A stretch of 64,000 bases of DNA. Source: Syngnathus acus (Eukaryota; Chordata; Actinopteri; Syngnathiformes; Syngnathidae). The stretch spans positions 3,273,501 through 3,337,500 of the forward strand of contig NC_051087.1 of the NCBI RefSeq assembly GCF_901709675.1, written 5' to 3'. Positions 10,931 to 24,478 of this stretch are shown here, piece after piece; positions within the stretch are counted from its first letter, which is position 1; each line of letters begins with the position of its first letter. The notes under the pieces were generated by a model. That model made no database searches. It was given only the letters and a program-made list of their open reading frames with translations, and was not told the DNA's origin. Position numbers and translations under genes: made by a program.

Positions 10931-13900
10931 ATTGAGTGACAGTTGGTGGTTGGCGGGCTCTACTAAAGCGAATTATTGAAGTCGATGCAAAGTGAAAATA
11001 TGTTATGAAAAACCTACTGAAAAATAGCTTTAGTAAAATAAATAAATAGGAAAAAAGCTTGAAATCTGAACAATCATGCTCCAGTGTACACTTTGAAATG
11101 CCCACTTCAAACCACATCTATTTTTTTTTTTTACAACCTACACAATTATGTTTAAGCCAATCACAATACACAGGGAGGTGAAAAAGTAGTTATATGAGAC
11201 AGAAACCACACAATAGTTTCTAGTGTTTGTTTTAATATATATATATATAAAAAATAAAGTGTTCGTGTCAGGGCTAATACTGTCATGACAACAATGATGG
11301 TAAAAGAAGAGGAAATACCAGAATGACAACAGATGTGAAGTGAGTGAGAAGAAGCGGGGGGGGGGTTGTGGGTGTCAGTGGGGAAAATGCAGTTATGTTT
11401 CCTGTTTATAAAAAAGTGCCAAATATGACAGCCGCAATACGTGCCGTGTGTACGTGTGTGTAGAATGGTGCCGTTAAAGTATTTACACTCGTTTCTCTGG
11501 GCGGTCGCCACGGCAACAGGAGATGCAGAGTGGCTGCCTTCATGCCTTTTGATACCCAAGTGGTATCCTTCATTTGGCAGATGAGGCGCATCAATAGAAG
11601 TGGAAATTGAATTTAGAGAGCACTAAAAATGACATATTGGTTATTGCTGAAAAAAGAAGGGCTCCATTGTAAACTTTAATGCGCTATTGTTTCAACATGA
11701 GCTACATCAGTAGTTCCAAGTTGGAGTTGAAGTCATTCCACAGTCCTGTAGCTGGCAGCAATGAGCGATACAAACTAACTGATCTTTGTTCATTTTGTAA
11801 TATAAGCAGACTTCTACCAAGCAAATATATGTAACCCTTAGGTTCGATTGACACTTGAAAGGATACCATGGATTAATTTGTGTGTTTAAAACTGCCACTC
11901 GAGTACTTTTGGAGATTGAGAAGCAGCAGGGGTCCGATGAAAGCCAAATGACTTGAGAGTGTGTGGCCATTTTATCATTGTTATTTTATGTGCTCTTAAG
12001 CAATGTGTGACTCATATGTTGTTTGCAAATGTGAGTTTGAGGATCACATGCGGAACTCCTTTAATGTCATCTGGAATAGATTTTAGGGAGGGTCTTGATT
12101 GACCTCATCATTGACTTAGATGCCGCCCCCCGAGCACTTCCTAATGGCATCGCCGGGAAGAGTGCAACGCTTGCGAGCAGATTGTGTGTAAACCCCCCGC
12201 ATACTTTCCACTCTTTCAAGATGACATCACACACATCCTGAGACTCTTGAATGGATGCAGACCTCGTGTGGTTGATGGAGCAATGTTGATGAGCATTCCA
12301 ATGCGAGAGCTGGATCAAAATAGGTTGCCATCACAAACACATTTTCACTTTTTGGATTGACACTGTCAGAGAGATGTTGATTGAACAGTACAGTGAGATA
12401 CCTATTGAATTTATTCCTTGACCATGCTTGGAACTCAAAACACACTTTGCCCACCCCCCTCCCCTAAAAAAAATACTTGGGGTTAAAAAAAACTCTTGTT
12501 GTATACTGCACTTTATAAATACTGAACATTTAAATGGAGGACGACACTTAAGGGCCGATTATCCGCGCCGTAGATTTTAATGGCCTAAAAAGATCAAATA
12601 CATAATAAAATATATGGTTTTTGGTAGCCCAAAATGTGTACTACAGTATGAAGTTATTAATGTGAATATTCTTGTGAGAGGGATGCTTAAATCTAAATTT
12701 ACTGTGCCACTTTGTGAGAAGATAATGGTGTGTATCTGGTTGCGTTCCTTTTATGCTTCCACTACAATTAGATGTACTAGATAATATAAAACAACCCACC
12801 ATATATATGAATGTTGACACAGCTGAGCAATAAGTAAAGAGAATATTTGTATGTAGCAGGTCAATGTAACGCAATGACGTAATATGTTTCGCAACAGCAC
12901 ACCCACCGGATTGATGCGATCACCACAGTAACTATTTAACCAATAGAGATGACAAAAACCCCAAACACTATTTTTTTTTATTTTTTTTTTTTAAAAATAT
13001 TACTTTAATACTTTTCTTAAAAAATTTCCATAGACTGAAGATTAATCTATTGACGTCAATGCCTCACTTGTCAACATACTAACAAGATGGTTCTGGATAA
13101 AATGAATCAGCTGGGGGGGGGGGGGGGGAAAGGCATATGAAGGGAAGAACTGACAAAAAGTCCAATAACAAGCAAGTAAGAAAAGGTGGAGGTGGTGGCG
13201 GGATTAATTGGTTAGAATGTTGAAAACACTCATAAGTGTGCAGGCCAGAAAGCCGAATCACAATGGAAACGCTTCAGAAAAAGAAAAACCCACAAAGTGG
13301 TGTAGGCGGGTGTCATGAGTAGGCGGGTGAAACGACTTAAAAAGCCTTTGACATTAGCGTGACAGAAAACGAATAGGAAGTGGGTGTAAAAGAGCGAAAG
13401 TGCAAGAAGACGAGCAAAAAAATGCTGCGCAAATATTTGGATTCCTAAAAGGGGAAAAGGGGGTCAGAAAAAAATCAAATTAAATCAAACCTTTCTTAAA
13501 AAGTGAAAGAGTGTGAATGTACTTTCAGAACTCAACAGTTTGGGCATAGATTGTGCCCGTGGTGGGAGGAACGAAAAAAAAAATGGCAATGGCATCATAT
13601 TTTTTTTTTTTCTTTACAGAAAATTCTACAAAATAAAAGCACTCAAGATTGCCCCGGGACCCCCCCCCCCCACCACACTGCAAACACAAACCCAACTCCT
13701 CCTATGTTCATTTACGTTCCCTTGTCTTTGTATAGAATATATATTTACGTATCTATTTAGATATAATATGTCAGAATTTGTAGGGCGTGGTCAAAGACAA
13801 TACAGGCCAGAGCGCTATGGCAGAGAGGACACACTCGAGGCTTCTGGGGTCTGTTGGGTGGGGTTGTGGGTGAGGGGGGGGCTGTGCCGCTGTGTCCTGA

Positions 13901-14282
13901 GAAAACTAGCCCAACAAGTTCGAGGCCATCTCGGAATAACACAATTAAAAGAGCAGGGAACGTCAAAAGTCCGTGCACCTTTTAAAACATTCTATTTCTT
14001 TGATTTAAATCATTTCCTTAACCCTCGACCATCACTCTTGCCTTTTAAAGGACTCTTTTTTTTTTTTTTTTTTCGGAACTCCATTTTCTCAGCCAACTAT
14101 ACATATCACGTCAGACACCAAAACGTATCTGCGTTCTGAGGGAAAAATATGGCGTAAAATAGGGGACAAGTACCATATAGTCCATATACGGAGGTTCATG
14201 TGGCAATGGGGGCATGTATATTAGCTCATGGCGTCAGTGTGTGCATGCGTAGGTCCTTCTCACACATCGCTGCTCTTTCCAC
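10931..14282. other. Spacer and probable brd4 3' UTR
   Basis: The part nearest 14282 is presumably the brd4 3' UTR on the minus strand; its end was not placed. The rest is AT-rich with mononucleotide runs of T, G and C, an (AT)n run near 11237, and a TGACGTCA at 13051-13058. No supported gene was seen. Confidence 0.45.
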
Positions 14283-17200
14283 TCAGAAGAGATTCTCTTC
14301 AAAAATGGCCATCAAGTCGCTCTGGAAGTTAATGTCAATGGTGTCAGCCATCTGCATAAGAGAAGAGATCATGGCTTAGAAGGTACCCAACGCAGGCACG
14401 GTGAGAACATGCCAATGATGATTACTTTTTTTTTGCCAAAGCGGTCATACAATTTACTTGTTAATTGATTGATATGACAGTATACCACTATTTACACAAC
14501 ATTAAGGCCCTACATTGATTTGTTCCAATATTTGACAAAATGTTTTCTTGGTTACTTACCGCCTCCCTCCTCCGCCTCTCCTGCTCACGACGGCGCGCCA
14601 TCTCCCTCTGCTGGTCGAGGGCGTTTTGCACGGCCGAGGAAGTCGGGGAGGGCGCCGGAGGTGGGATGGGAGGAGGCTGCAGAGAGTGAGTAGGCGGGGT
14701 GGAAGCCGGGGGTGTGGGCGCGAGGGGCGACGGCTGCTGCTCTTGCCGTCGGCGGGTGTCTTCCTGCGCCCGGCGAGCATGCTCCACGCTGTCGTCGTCG
14801 TGGCTGTGGAACAACACAATGAGCTAGAGCGACTGTGACCAACGTGAGCCCCCGCAGGACACATTGCACCCATTCCGTTATGTAAAAAATGATATAAAAC
14901 GATTTAAATATTTTAGAAAATATATTTATTCGGTTTTAATTAAATTTGTAAACTGTCAAATATTTTAAAATGTATCGACTTTGATTGTAATCTAATTCAT
15001 TGTAATTGTTTTGTTTTTTTAATTTGTAAATTGTAAAATATTTTAAAATGCATTGAATATCATTGTAACCCAATTCATTATAAAAGTAAAAAACAATTCA
15101 AATTTAGTATTTTATTTGAAGTTTAAGTAATTTATAAATTATAAAGACAAAATATAAATACAATAAAAAAAGAGATTTGACCCAATGAGGCTTTTAAAAT
15201 CGATTTATATAATATTGGTAATCAATTTATGAACAATAATATCGGGCCCTCACTGTTGGCGAGGGTTATGGACCAGGCCAGCCTACGAATAGTGAAGATT
15301 CGAATTTAATTCGACAGTCATTGAGAAAGCCCCCCGCCCCAACTACAAAAAAATTTTCAAACTCAGTTTCTTAATTCAGAATTTGAACAAAGTCTCATTC
15401 AAAATGAATGACACTTTTTAAAATAATTTCTCATTATTTAAAAAAAAATACAAAAAAAACCCCCCATTCTTCATTACCTGCTTTTTAGGAAAGAGATTAC
15501 CAAGTGCTATCTGCTGGTTATCTAGTTACTTGTTCCAAAACGATGACTTATTTACAAATAATGTATCTTTGCGTGACGTACTATGATGGACAGAACTAAT
15601 GCTAGTCTACTTGAGTTCACAGAGGGTGCTATTTAGCGACGCGACAGCTGTGTGGTTTTTCACTTAAAAAATGTGAGCCTTGGGGCTCAATATATTTTGG
15701 GCACCACTGGTCTCCAGTGACATGCTGTGACCTACCGCAGTTTCTCCTGCTCCCTCCTGGCCTGTTGCGCTTGAGCCTTCAGTTGCCTCTCTCGTTCCTC
15801 CTTCTCCCTGGCCGCCCGTCGAAACTGCTCAAAACTGTCGCTGGACGAGCGGACGGCTGACGCCGGCGTTGATTGAGACCTCTGGGAGAAACTGGCCCAG
15901 GAGCCCATGTTCTTTAACTTCACATCCTGGAATATATATATATTTTTTTAAGATATTAGTTGGTATATGAAGCACTGACTTCAAATATTCTTTAAAGAAA
16001 AAGTGCATTCATCATGCTGCCGAACATACCGGCGTCCTCTTGGACGCTGTGGGCGTTTTGGGCTCTTGCTTGACTTTGGTGTCCTGCTGAGGGCAGGCTT
16101 GCACCAGGGAGTCTGGGAGGCGGGAACTGGGACGAGAAGCATCCAATGACTTGCCTTCTAATCCTGACGGAGGCAAATGAGGAAAACAACAAGCCAAGAT
16201 GTAACATTCAATCAAATGTTTTCGTAGAGAGATAATCGTGAGCAAAAAACACGCAGGAGTATTATCGGATTTCCGAAAACAGCGTCTGCTTAACGGCCTT
16301 CTCAGACTACATGACTTTCTTTTTTTGGTCATTCACCAAGGTCAGGCTGTCAGAGTACAAGATGAATATCGTTCTGTCTTGTCACAACGCAAGTCAGTCA
16401 CCAACCAGACCAAGGTGCAGATGTTGTGAGTTTGAGTAAAGCTTTGGCCTTTCTGTGTGGCGTCATCGTTGGAGGATAAGTCGCGGCTGACCATTTGTTT
16501 CACTTGCCGCTTAATAATTCTCGAAAAACATGACCGGAAATTCTACGAGCCGACGGCACCGTGACGTGTTCGTGCTGATGTAGTTATTGGCTATGACATT
16601 GAGAATTGGAGGGAAGAATCATTTCAACAAAAACACTTAAGATCGAAAGTGCTGCACTTACTATTTTTGCTGTCGTGTTTTTGTGAGTCAAGGCGCATGG
16701 CGGGGCTGAACGGGGGAGGAGTTAGCACCGGCGAGGGGGGCGGTTTCTCCTCTTTTACCAAGTCAGAACTCTGGTCCTAAATAAGAGAAAAAACACACAC
16801 ACGCAGTAAGCTTAGTCGTAAAGCGTTTTTAGGGCCAGTGAAACAATGACGGACGTTTTTCTCGATTTGCGAGGGGGACTGTTGTCCTGTCGTCTGGAAC
16901 TGAGGCATCAAGGGGCAGTGCATCATGAGTGGAGAGGGACTGTCACGCCGCAGGCAACCTGCAAGAGCAGCCGCTATTGACAATGTGAATTCAACTGAAT
17001 ACTGACTGAATGTGAATTAAAACTACTGTCCATCTTACCAGTAGAAAACTGTTCGGCCTTGAAGCGTGGCGAGGGCTGCTGCTGCTGCTGCTGCAGTTGT
17101 TGTAGCTTCTGCTGAAGGCTCACCCCCTTATGCTGCTGCACCGCTGCGGCCAGAGCGTGCGGGTAGGACTGCTGCGTGTGGCCGTGGGCCGTGCCGTGAC

Positions 17201-20200
17201 GATGCATGGTCGTGGGGGCGGAGGTCATCGCGGCTTGCATTGATGGTCCCAGCTGAGCCGACGACTGCAGCGGTTGAACCAGGCCGGACGTCCGCGGTTG
17301 AAAAGACTGCAGAAAGCTTTGCACTTGGCTGAGGGACGGCGTATCCGCGCTGGTGGGTGCGGCTTCCTCGTCGTCTTCCAGTAGGGCCTGGGGTGGCTGA
17401 GCGGAGAGCGTGCCCAGGATGCCGTGCGATGGCGGCGAAGGTACGCGGGGCCGTGAAGCGGGCTGGGGGGGGAGGGGGGCGGAAAGCGAGCTCTGAAGCT
17501 GAGGTGACGGCGTGGGGGGAGAGAGGAGCGAGGAGGGAGGCGGATGAGAGTTCTTGGGAGGAAGCGGTGCTGCGTGGCTGCTAGGTCGTGCTGGCTGCTG
17601 GGGAAGTGCGCTATGGATGGCTGGAAATAAAGAAAAGAATAAGGAGAACGTCTAAAGACGTTCAGATCCGAGATCCGGTGCAAGGGCTGAATAGTCATCC
17701 GTCCGTTCATCGCACCCCTAACTGCAAAATGGCACTGACCTGGTGAGGGTGTGATGGGACGTTGGTTCAGGAAGAGGTGCGTCTCAGTAGGTGTGGGTCC
17801 AACAGGCGCGGTGGCATTGAGGAGGCCAGATGTGAGCGGCGGACAAACAGCTGTGATGACTGGGCCAGGCTCGCAGTTGGGCTGAGTTAGGTGAGGGTTC
17901 ATAAAGTGGGTCAAGGGGTCAAACGCGGCGCTTAACAGCTGGGAAGATTCCAAAGCAGGGACAGGGGCGGTGGGGGCAGGGACGGGAACGGGGACCGACA
18001 CAGGGACAGGGGGCGGAGCGACGTATGGGAATTTGGATTGGACCATTTGAGGCTGCGGCGTGCAGGGGCCAGTAACGGTGGTGATGGGCTGCCGCTGCTG
18101 CTGCGTCCTCTTGGTGTCCTTGTTGGACAGCGTCTTCTGCTGCTTGGGAACCAGCCCCGCTAAACAGAAATAGTCCATTTAAAAGCATTTCAAGAAAACA
18201 ATAAAACTGGATCATATTTATTTTTGGTACCATTGTCAGAGTCTTCACTATCAGAGGAGTCACTGGTGCCCGAAGATGAAGATCCCGTCTTCAACTTTGT
18301 GACGTTTGTCATTTCCAGGGGCTTTTCTACAGCATACCAAACATTTTCATTTTCATTCCAGAGCAATCATTTCATTTATTAAAAAAAAAAATAGTATTAT
18401 ACCCTCAGACACTTAAAACCGTGCATTTTAGAGTGACCTTTTAATGATGGCACTTGTTGTGGGCAGCTTGCAGCACATTGTGGTCACACAAGCTTACTGT
18501 TCATTTTATCTTAAGAATTCGTGGCTGGTGTCGGCAGCCTCCACATTTAAAAAAAAAAAAAAAAAGCCTACCTGAGGACTTCTTTTTCCTCTTGAGGCAG
18601 CTCGATACGTATTTTTCCAGCTCCCGGAGCGTGGAGGGCTTCAGCGTCTCAAAGTCGATCTCGATCTCGTCCGGGTTGGAGTTTTTCATGGAGGGCTCTC
18701 GGGTCTGGATTATGTGCACAACTCTGCCCAGCTTGTCACCGGGCAACTTGTTGATGTCGAGACTCAGCTGGCGCTTCTCTTCGTACGACATGGGTTTGCC
18801 TCCGACGGCTGGCGCGCTCCCGAACAAGTCTGGTGAGGGCACGGAGCTTTTTTTGTAGTCAATTTCCACAGATTCATCCGCTTCGTTCAACGACAACGGA
18901 AATTTCGGAACGGTGAGCTAGCATGCATACCCATGTCATCTTCTGCTTCGAGGGAGGCTGACGGGACGAGAGGCGTTGGGGCGCTCTGAGGGGCCACAGC
19001 GGGACGACTGTTTTTGATGCCTTCTTTCTTACTGCGATTCATAAACGCATCAGATGATTAGACAATGCATCATTTCCCTTTGAAATGTGTTCATAAGCGT
19101 GTCATAAGGGAATAAGTCACAATGTGTAATACGACAAGGCTGGCTATTTTCTATAAATATGGGAAGCGCAAAAAAAAAAAAGAAGAAAAGAAGTCAAGCC
19201 AACCAAAATAAATTGTGGCCAAAGTATGGTAGGGAAAAAGAAACCGTTTATCCATTTCTTATGCCATTTCCAGTCAATTCTGTAATTCGCTGATCACTCA
19301 GATTTTCAATAATCAAAACTGACTGCTATCCACCGTGCTGTCAAAACTACCGACCCAGGCTTCTTCCTCTCCTTCTTGGAAATGAGCAACTCTTTGCTGT
19401 TTTTGCTCTTCTTGGAAACGTGAAGCACGGCAGGCTCGGCGAGTTCCTCCGCTCCCATTTTCTTCTTGTGCTTTTCCTTCTCCTTTTTCTCCCTCTCTTT
19501 CTTTTTGGGCTTGCAGACCTGAGGCTGAGAGAGCGCGGCCAGTTGCTCGTGTACGGCTTTGAGCTGCAGAAAACACAATGAAATGTGGTTGGAAAAAATC
19601 ATAAGGCACAGCCTCACTTACAAACCCAATCCTAAAATGGGTTCTCGAACCCAGTGTAGTGGCAAATGCACTTTTTTGTGTTTTGTGAAATAATTCATTT
19701 GCAAAATGTACATGTCGGTAAATGTCTGAATAGAAATAGCACCAAACAAAAAAAAATTAAGTTGTTTGGGACTAAAGGACTTTTCTGGTCTGACTACACC
19801 CTTGATTTGTTTTCGTTCGGTGCTGTTTCTATTCAGACTATACTATTTGCAAGCGAAGTATATTTTGTAAACACATGCACGCTTGTGACGATCCGTGCTC
19901 CCATTGGACAGCAATGACCAGGGCGGTAACACAGCACAGACCCGGAAATGGCGGAAAACATGCGAGTCAGGTCGGAATAAACCCTTTAACAATACTGAAG
20001 AAATAAATCACACTTGCGTTGTGCCACCAACTCTTCAGAAATGTAAGGTGTGCGATACGGTAAACGATAATTTAATGAAATCATTTGAATATTTTTGCCG
20101 CTTTATTTTTAACGGTTGTTAGTTCAGTGATTGGAAAGCCAAATTGTTTTTGAGGTGTTAAAAGATTTAAAAAAAAAAAAGAAAACACCGCTTTAACCTG

Positions 20201-23200
20201 TTCCTGTAAGACAGCCAATCGCTGCTGCCTCTCGTGATCAGAGTCTCCCGCTGAGGACTCGGATTCAGACACACTGGAACTGCTGTCTTCTGAGACAAGG
20301 GGTGGGGGTGGTGGCGCTTGGCGAGTGGATGGCGCAGGGTGAAGGACAGACGATGGCGTGGGAACCGGGGTCGCCTCCTCGGGCTCGTCAGGCATCTTGG
20401 CAAAACGCATCTCAAAAACATCCTGTGAGGAGGTGCAAGGGGACACAATAAGCATTGAGTCAATTCACAAACTCGATATGTGAAGTTACTTTTTGGGAAT
20501 AGAAGCTGTTGCTCGTTTTGATCAACACTTGGGCTTACTACAATTGAGTACTCAGAGAGATAAGTCTATTTTGAGAATAAGCAAACGACAAAAGGCATAC
20601 CTGTAGTTTGCGTGCCATTGCCACCACATCGTGGCCCGGCGGGTTATATTTGTAACAGTTGGAGAACATCAATCGGACATCTGCTGCAAACTCTCGGGGG
20701 TCTCTGTATTGCCGGTTGTCCAGCTTTTTCTAAAAGAGGCAAAAAAAATATCGTTTAAAGGACAATTAGTTGGGAAGCTGCAGATGCAAAACATACATGA
20801 GATGCAAATGATTTATTTAGGGTGTAAAATATTATTGTAATCATTTTTAGGGGAGAGTAAATTTTTCTCACAAGTTACCTTAATGGTGCAAAGGTCCATG
20901 GGATGCTTGATGATGTCATGATAATCATGAAGGCCAAGAGCTTTAGCATCAACGGGGAGGTGAAAGGGCCAAGCGTAGGCAAAGTGCTTCTTGGACAGCA
21001 TCTCTTTGACCAGGAGGGAGCAGGAATGCATCTGATCTTGACGTTTGGGCGTCAACATGCCTCCTGTCTCCAAACCACCAACCAGCTGGTGCTGGGAGTC
21101 AGGCTGCGACGGATCTCTCTTGGGCTGCTTCAATGGGCGAACGGTCTCGCGACGCAGTCGAGTCTCCGCCAAGACGGGAGATGATTCGCTGAGCTGGTCG
21201 TTGGCTGTAGGCGTTGTTGTGTCCGCCTTCCTCTTCTGGCTCTTCCGTTGCTGTTGGATCATCACAAGATGTCAAAGGACGCAAACAAAATGACATCATG
21301 TCAGCTTTTTACTGACTCTCCTTTTAAAAACTATTTAGACTAATATACTGTTAACTATAACGCTAGGAACATAGAAAGAAAATGACTTGAAAAGCACATT
21401 TAATGTGTGAAGTGGGTGCAACAATTATTCGACAACTGAGCCATGATCAAATTATTGAAAAAGCATTTTAATAATCATAATCTTGACTGGCTGTTACCGG
21501 AGCCCTGAGCATGTGACATAATTTTCAGTCGACTGCGAATGACAAAATGCACTTTTAAAGGTGTTAATTACACATGAGAGAAAAAAAAAAAAAGAAATCA
21601 TCAAATTCACTATAGACAAAATGTTAACTTTTCACTGTTGAAAAGACAAAATAGCTTTAGTATCCCTTTAAGGGGTCAAATTGGCATGAATCCTCGGTAG
21701 CCCGGTCGGGCCGGCGCGTGATGGTAGTTAGCGACGGAGTGACGACGAGAGGGAACTTGGCATGTTTAATGGCGAACTTGCCAAAACGTTTCATTTGGAT
21801 ACAGAAGATGAGGATTTCGATGGATTTGCATCTTAATATTGATTAACAACGCGAGTACAATACAGTACATGCTTAAATAGTACAACCGAACTGACTGCCT
21901 TCCTCCTGTGTTGTTTTTTTTTTTTTTTTTTACCGTAAGTCATGGCATGCATGCGTCCTATAATGCTGTTTGTTCATGTGTGTGGATTACGTACAGAAAA
22001 GTCCCCGGAAATGAGTGTGCGCCTTTTAACTCGAAGCGCCTTATGGTGCGGAAAATACGGTATATCATATTTATTTTAAGGCCATATTGCTCTGGTAAGG
22101 TACCTTGATGAGAGCGGGAGTGCTCTGCATCACCGGGCTAGGATGGAGGCCTGGGTGCGAGGCGGCGGAGGCTGGAGGGGCCACAGCGGTCATGCCCTGG
22201 GGTAGGATGCCTGAGAGTGGGTACGGCGGTCCTAGATGGGGGGCGTGGGCTGCGGGTGTAGGAGGCACACGTGGGGGCTGGGCCAGCACAGGCGGGGTTG
22301 ACGACGCGTGGGTTTGCGGGAGGCTGGAAGGGGACGAGAAGCCTCGCGTGTGTGGGGTGCTGGATGGGGAGGATAGTTCTTGGCTTGATTCGGACATGCT
22401 GATGGGAGCTGAAATCAAGATACAAATGAGCAATGACGAGAAGATCCCAGGTTAAGATCGAGTCCGGCTACGACCCTACCAGGCTCTCGCTTGATGCCGC
22501 GGCGTCCCTTGGCGACCACGGCGATTTCCGTCTCTTCCTGTGGCATCTGTGTGATCTTCTGGAGGAAGAGCTTCTCCAAGGCCTTTGCCATCAACACGAT
22601 GTCATCGTTGGGCTGCGTGAAGCAATGCACACTGTTACCATTTTCCGCCTTATTCCAAGATATTCTCGACCCCCTGAATTCTTGACCATACTTGAGTTTC
22701 TCTTTAACGCTCATGAATTGTTGTTTACCGTTGATGATTTTATCCTTGAGCTCCATGTGTTAACTATCGATAAATGGTTACACCCCTAACTTTATAACAA
22801 ACTGTTTCGAGATACTGACCTTGTTGTAGATGTAGCAATTGGTGAACATGGTATTGAAGTCATGAATACACTCCTGGGCATTTTTGTAGTAGTGGTTCTC
22901 CAGGCGCTTTCTTATAGTACCCATGTCCATTGGGGTTTTGATGATTTTATTGTAGTCCTAGAACCGTGGGACAAAGGAAGAAGACTGTAAAGGCTCTCTC
23001 GTCTTCTGGCGGCTACGAATAACACAATGCGCTTGGTGGAATTTGATCTTAATTCACTGGATATCCCATCGGAAGACTTGAGTTCAGTTCGATTCTCATC
23101 TTTCTAGGTCACGGTCTTCAATTGAATGACCGCTTGTGGTGGTGTCACTGCTTGTTTCACAGTAATTATATATACACTGCAACAAGATGTACTTGACGTC

Positions 23201-24378
23201 AGTCTAAGAGTTTAAAAAAATCAGAAAAGTGACGCATCAGCGTGACGTCATACAAGAGCTGATTTGTGTTTTGCCTCATGACACCACAGAAGATTGGTAC
23301 CGATGTCAAAAAGGAAGTAAAAGTGTGATGTCAACCACAAACTGGATAGGACCTGATTGCGTCGTGGGAAACACGGACGCTTGGTAGACTATGGATATAA
23401 AAGAGCTTTTTAACACTAAGCACAAGATCTTGCAGTGGCACTTTTAGCAATCCTCCTTTCACCAGTGTACACCATTCATCAAAGGGTGAGTACATTTCCA
23501 TTTTTAAAATCGCCCAGCACTTCTAATTACGCTTGTAATTGAAAACCAGAAAAGAAAAAAACAAAACATGTCATAAGAATATGGTGACAGTCTGACTCCA
23601 GGGAATTAAAAATATTTCTAATGGACAAAATAAGTTTTGAAACACTCTGATCAACCGGAATGTATTGTGTCCCATTGTACTTTGAACACCCGCCTACCAC
23701 CGGGCAATTGGAAGTACGTGGCTTCATCGAGAAAAACGTGCGACTCACGGGTAAGTTGAGTTTGACGACATCCACGGGAGCATGAAAGGGCCACGCAAAC
23801 TGGTGCTTCCATAATGTCTTCAGCACCACTTTGAGCAGGTACTGAAAAGAGAAAAGAAGCGCACTCAGTCGTCGCAGACTCCTCGCTGTCTGACCCCAGT
23901 CGTCACAAAAATAATCAATAACGGCTCTGTCGCTCTTACACACCTGGAGCTGGTTGGTCTGTCGTTTGGGTCTGGTGGAATTTCCTATTTTGGAAGGTGC
24001 CGGGTTCAGGATGTGAGGCTGCGGGGCCGAAGGAGGGTTGTGGCTGCTGCCTGGCTCCAGTCCGTCCCCCATCGCAGTGGTGGTCGGCAGCGGCCGAGCC
24101 GTCAGTTTAGGCAGATTGGACCTGGCAGGGGCAGGTGGGACCGAGGGGTTCCCCCTCAGGCCATTCCACTCCTCGCTTGACTCTCTGTTCCGACAGTAGT
24201 TAAGAGCTTCAAGTAGTCCCTCTCTCATTTTTCCAGCATTATATAGCATAATATATTTTTATAAAAATAAAAAGGTGCCACTGTTGCATACTGAGAATAT
24301 GTGGACAGACAATTCATGATGATGAAGGTACATCTGTCCCAAAATGAACGCTATGTCAATGTTTCAAGAGACTTACAT
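14283..24378 (-). CDS. brd4: Bromodomain-containing protein 4, long isoform
   Basis: Twenty-one coding segments on the minus strand join in frame to 1365 residues (human about 1362): 24377-24378, 23944-24121, 23749-23841, 22820-22957, 22480-22612, 22104-22408, 20879-21250, 20601-20729, 20198-20422, 19355-19563, 18931-19031, 18572-18829, 18231-18326, 17740-18159, 17039-17620, 16855-16958, 16662-16776, 16030-16163, 15736-15926, 14560-14803 and 14283-14351. Bromodomain 1 spans about 61-165, with the WPF shelf at 77-79 and acetyl-lysine asparagine N136. Bromodomain 2 has WPF at 377-379 and N436. A serine/acidic stretch follows, then the ET domain (about 641-714), proline/glutamine-rich regions and the P-TEFb-binding end ([14 protein letters not shown]). 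BRD4 reads acetylated histones and recruits P-TEFb for transcription elongation. Weak points are the 18829 acceptor and the GTCCGT donor at 16855. An in-frame second ATG lies at 24072. Confidence 0.93.
14943..15083. repeat. Diverged tandem duplication in a brd4 intron
   Basis: Two adjacent AT-rich copies of about 70-78 bases begin with AATTTGTAAA and share the block AATATTTTAAAATG followed by an AATTCATT block. It sits in the intron between 14803 and 15736. Confidence 0.6.
22017..22061. mobile_element. Terminal fragment of an inverted-repeat element
   Basis: It holds GCGCCTTATGGTGCGGAAAATACGG, shown here in parts as GCGCCTTATGG and GTGCGGAAAATACGG. This is the right terminus of the family seen intact at 56779-57084. 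The left end was not identified; related sequence may run back to about 21680 inside this brd4 intron. Confidence 0.6.
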
Positions 24379-24478
24379 GTTTGTTGCCGTCTCGCCGTTA
24401 AATTGCTCAGTCGTTCATAGTGCGGTCGACAAGGGGGGCAGCGACGCTCTCTGGGGGTGCAAACCGCAACACGTCACC
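24377..24478 (-). other. brd4: brd4 upstream exon carrying AT of the start codon
   Basis: On the minus strand a pyrimidine-rich CTTCTGTCAG acceptor precedes 24478 and a full GTAAGT donor follows 24377. The exon ends AACAAACAT, and joining it to 24121 creates ATG TCC, with A at -3. The exon also contains a tiny upstream frame (ATG AAC GAC TGA, 24407-24418). A second possible donor (CAGGCAG|GTGAGT) at about 24593 may mark another untranslated exon. Confidence 0.65.

Noticed and set aside
17066-17584. Alternative open frames across the brd4 proline/glutamine exon
   Set aside because: They are shadows of the brd4 coding exon at 17039-17620, produced by its GC-rich repeats.
24073-24249. Upstream extension of the first brd4 exon beginning [11 protein letters not shown]
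   Set aside because: A strong CCCCTGCCAG acceptor at 24122-24123 cuts this frame, and the spliced start gives a better match to the BRD4 N-terminus.
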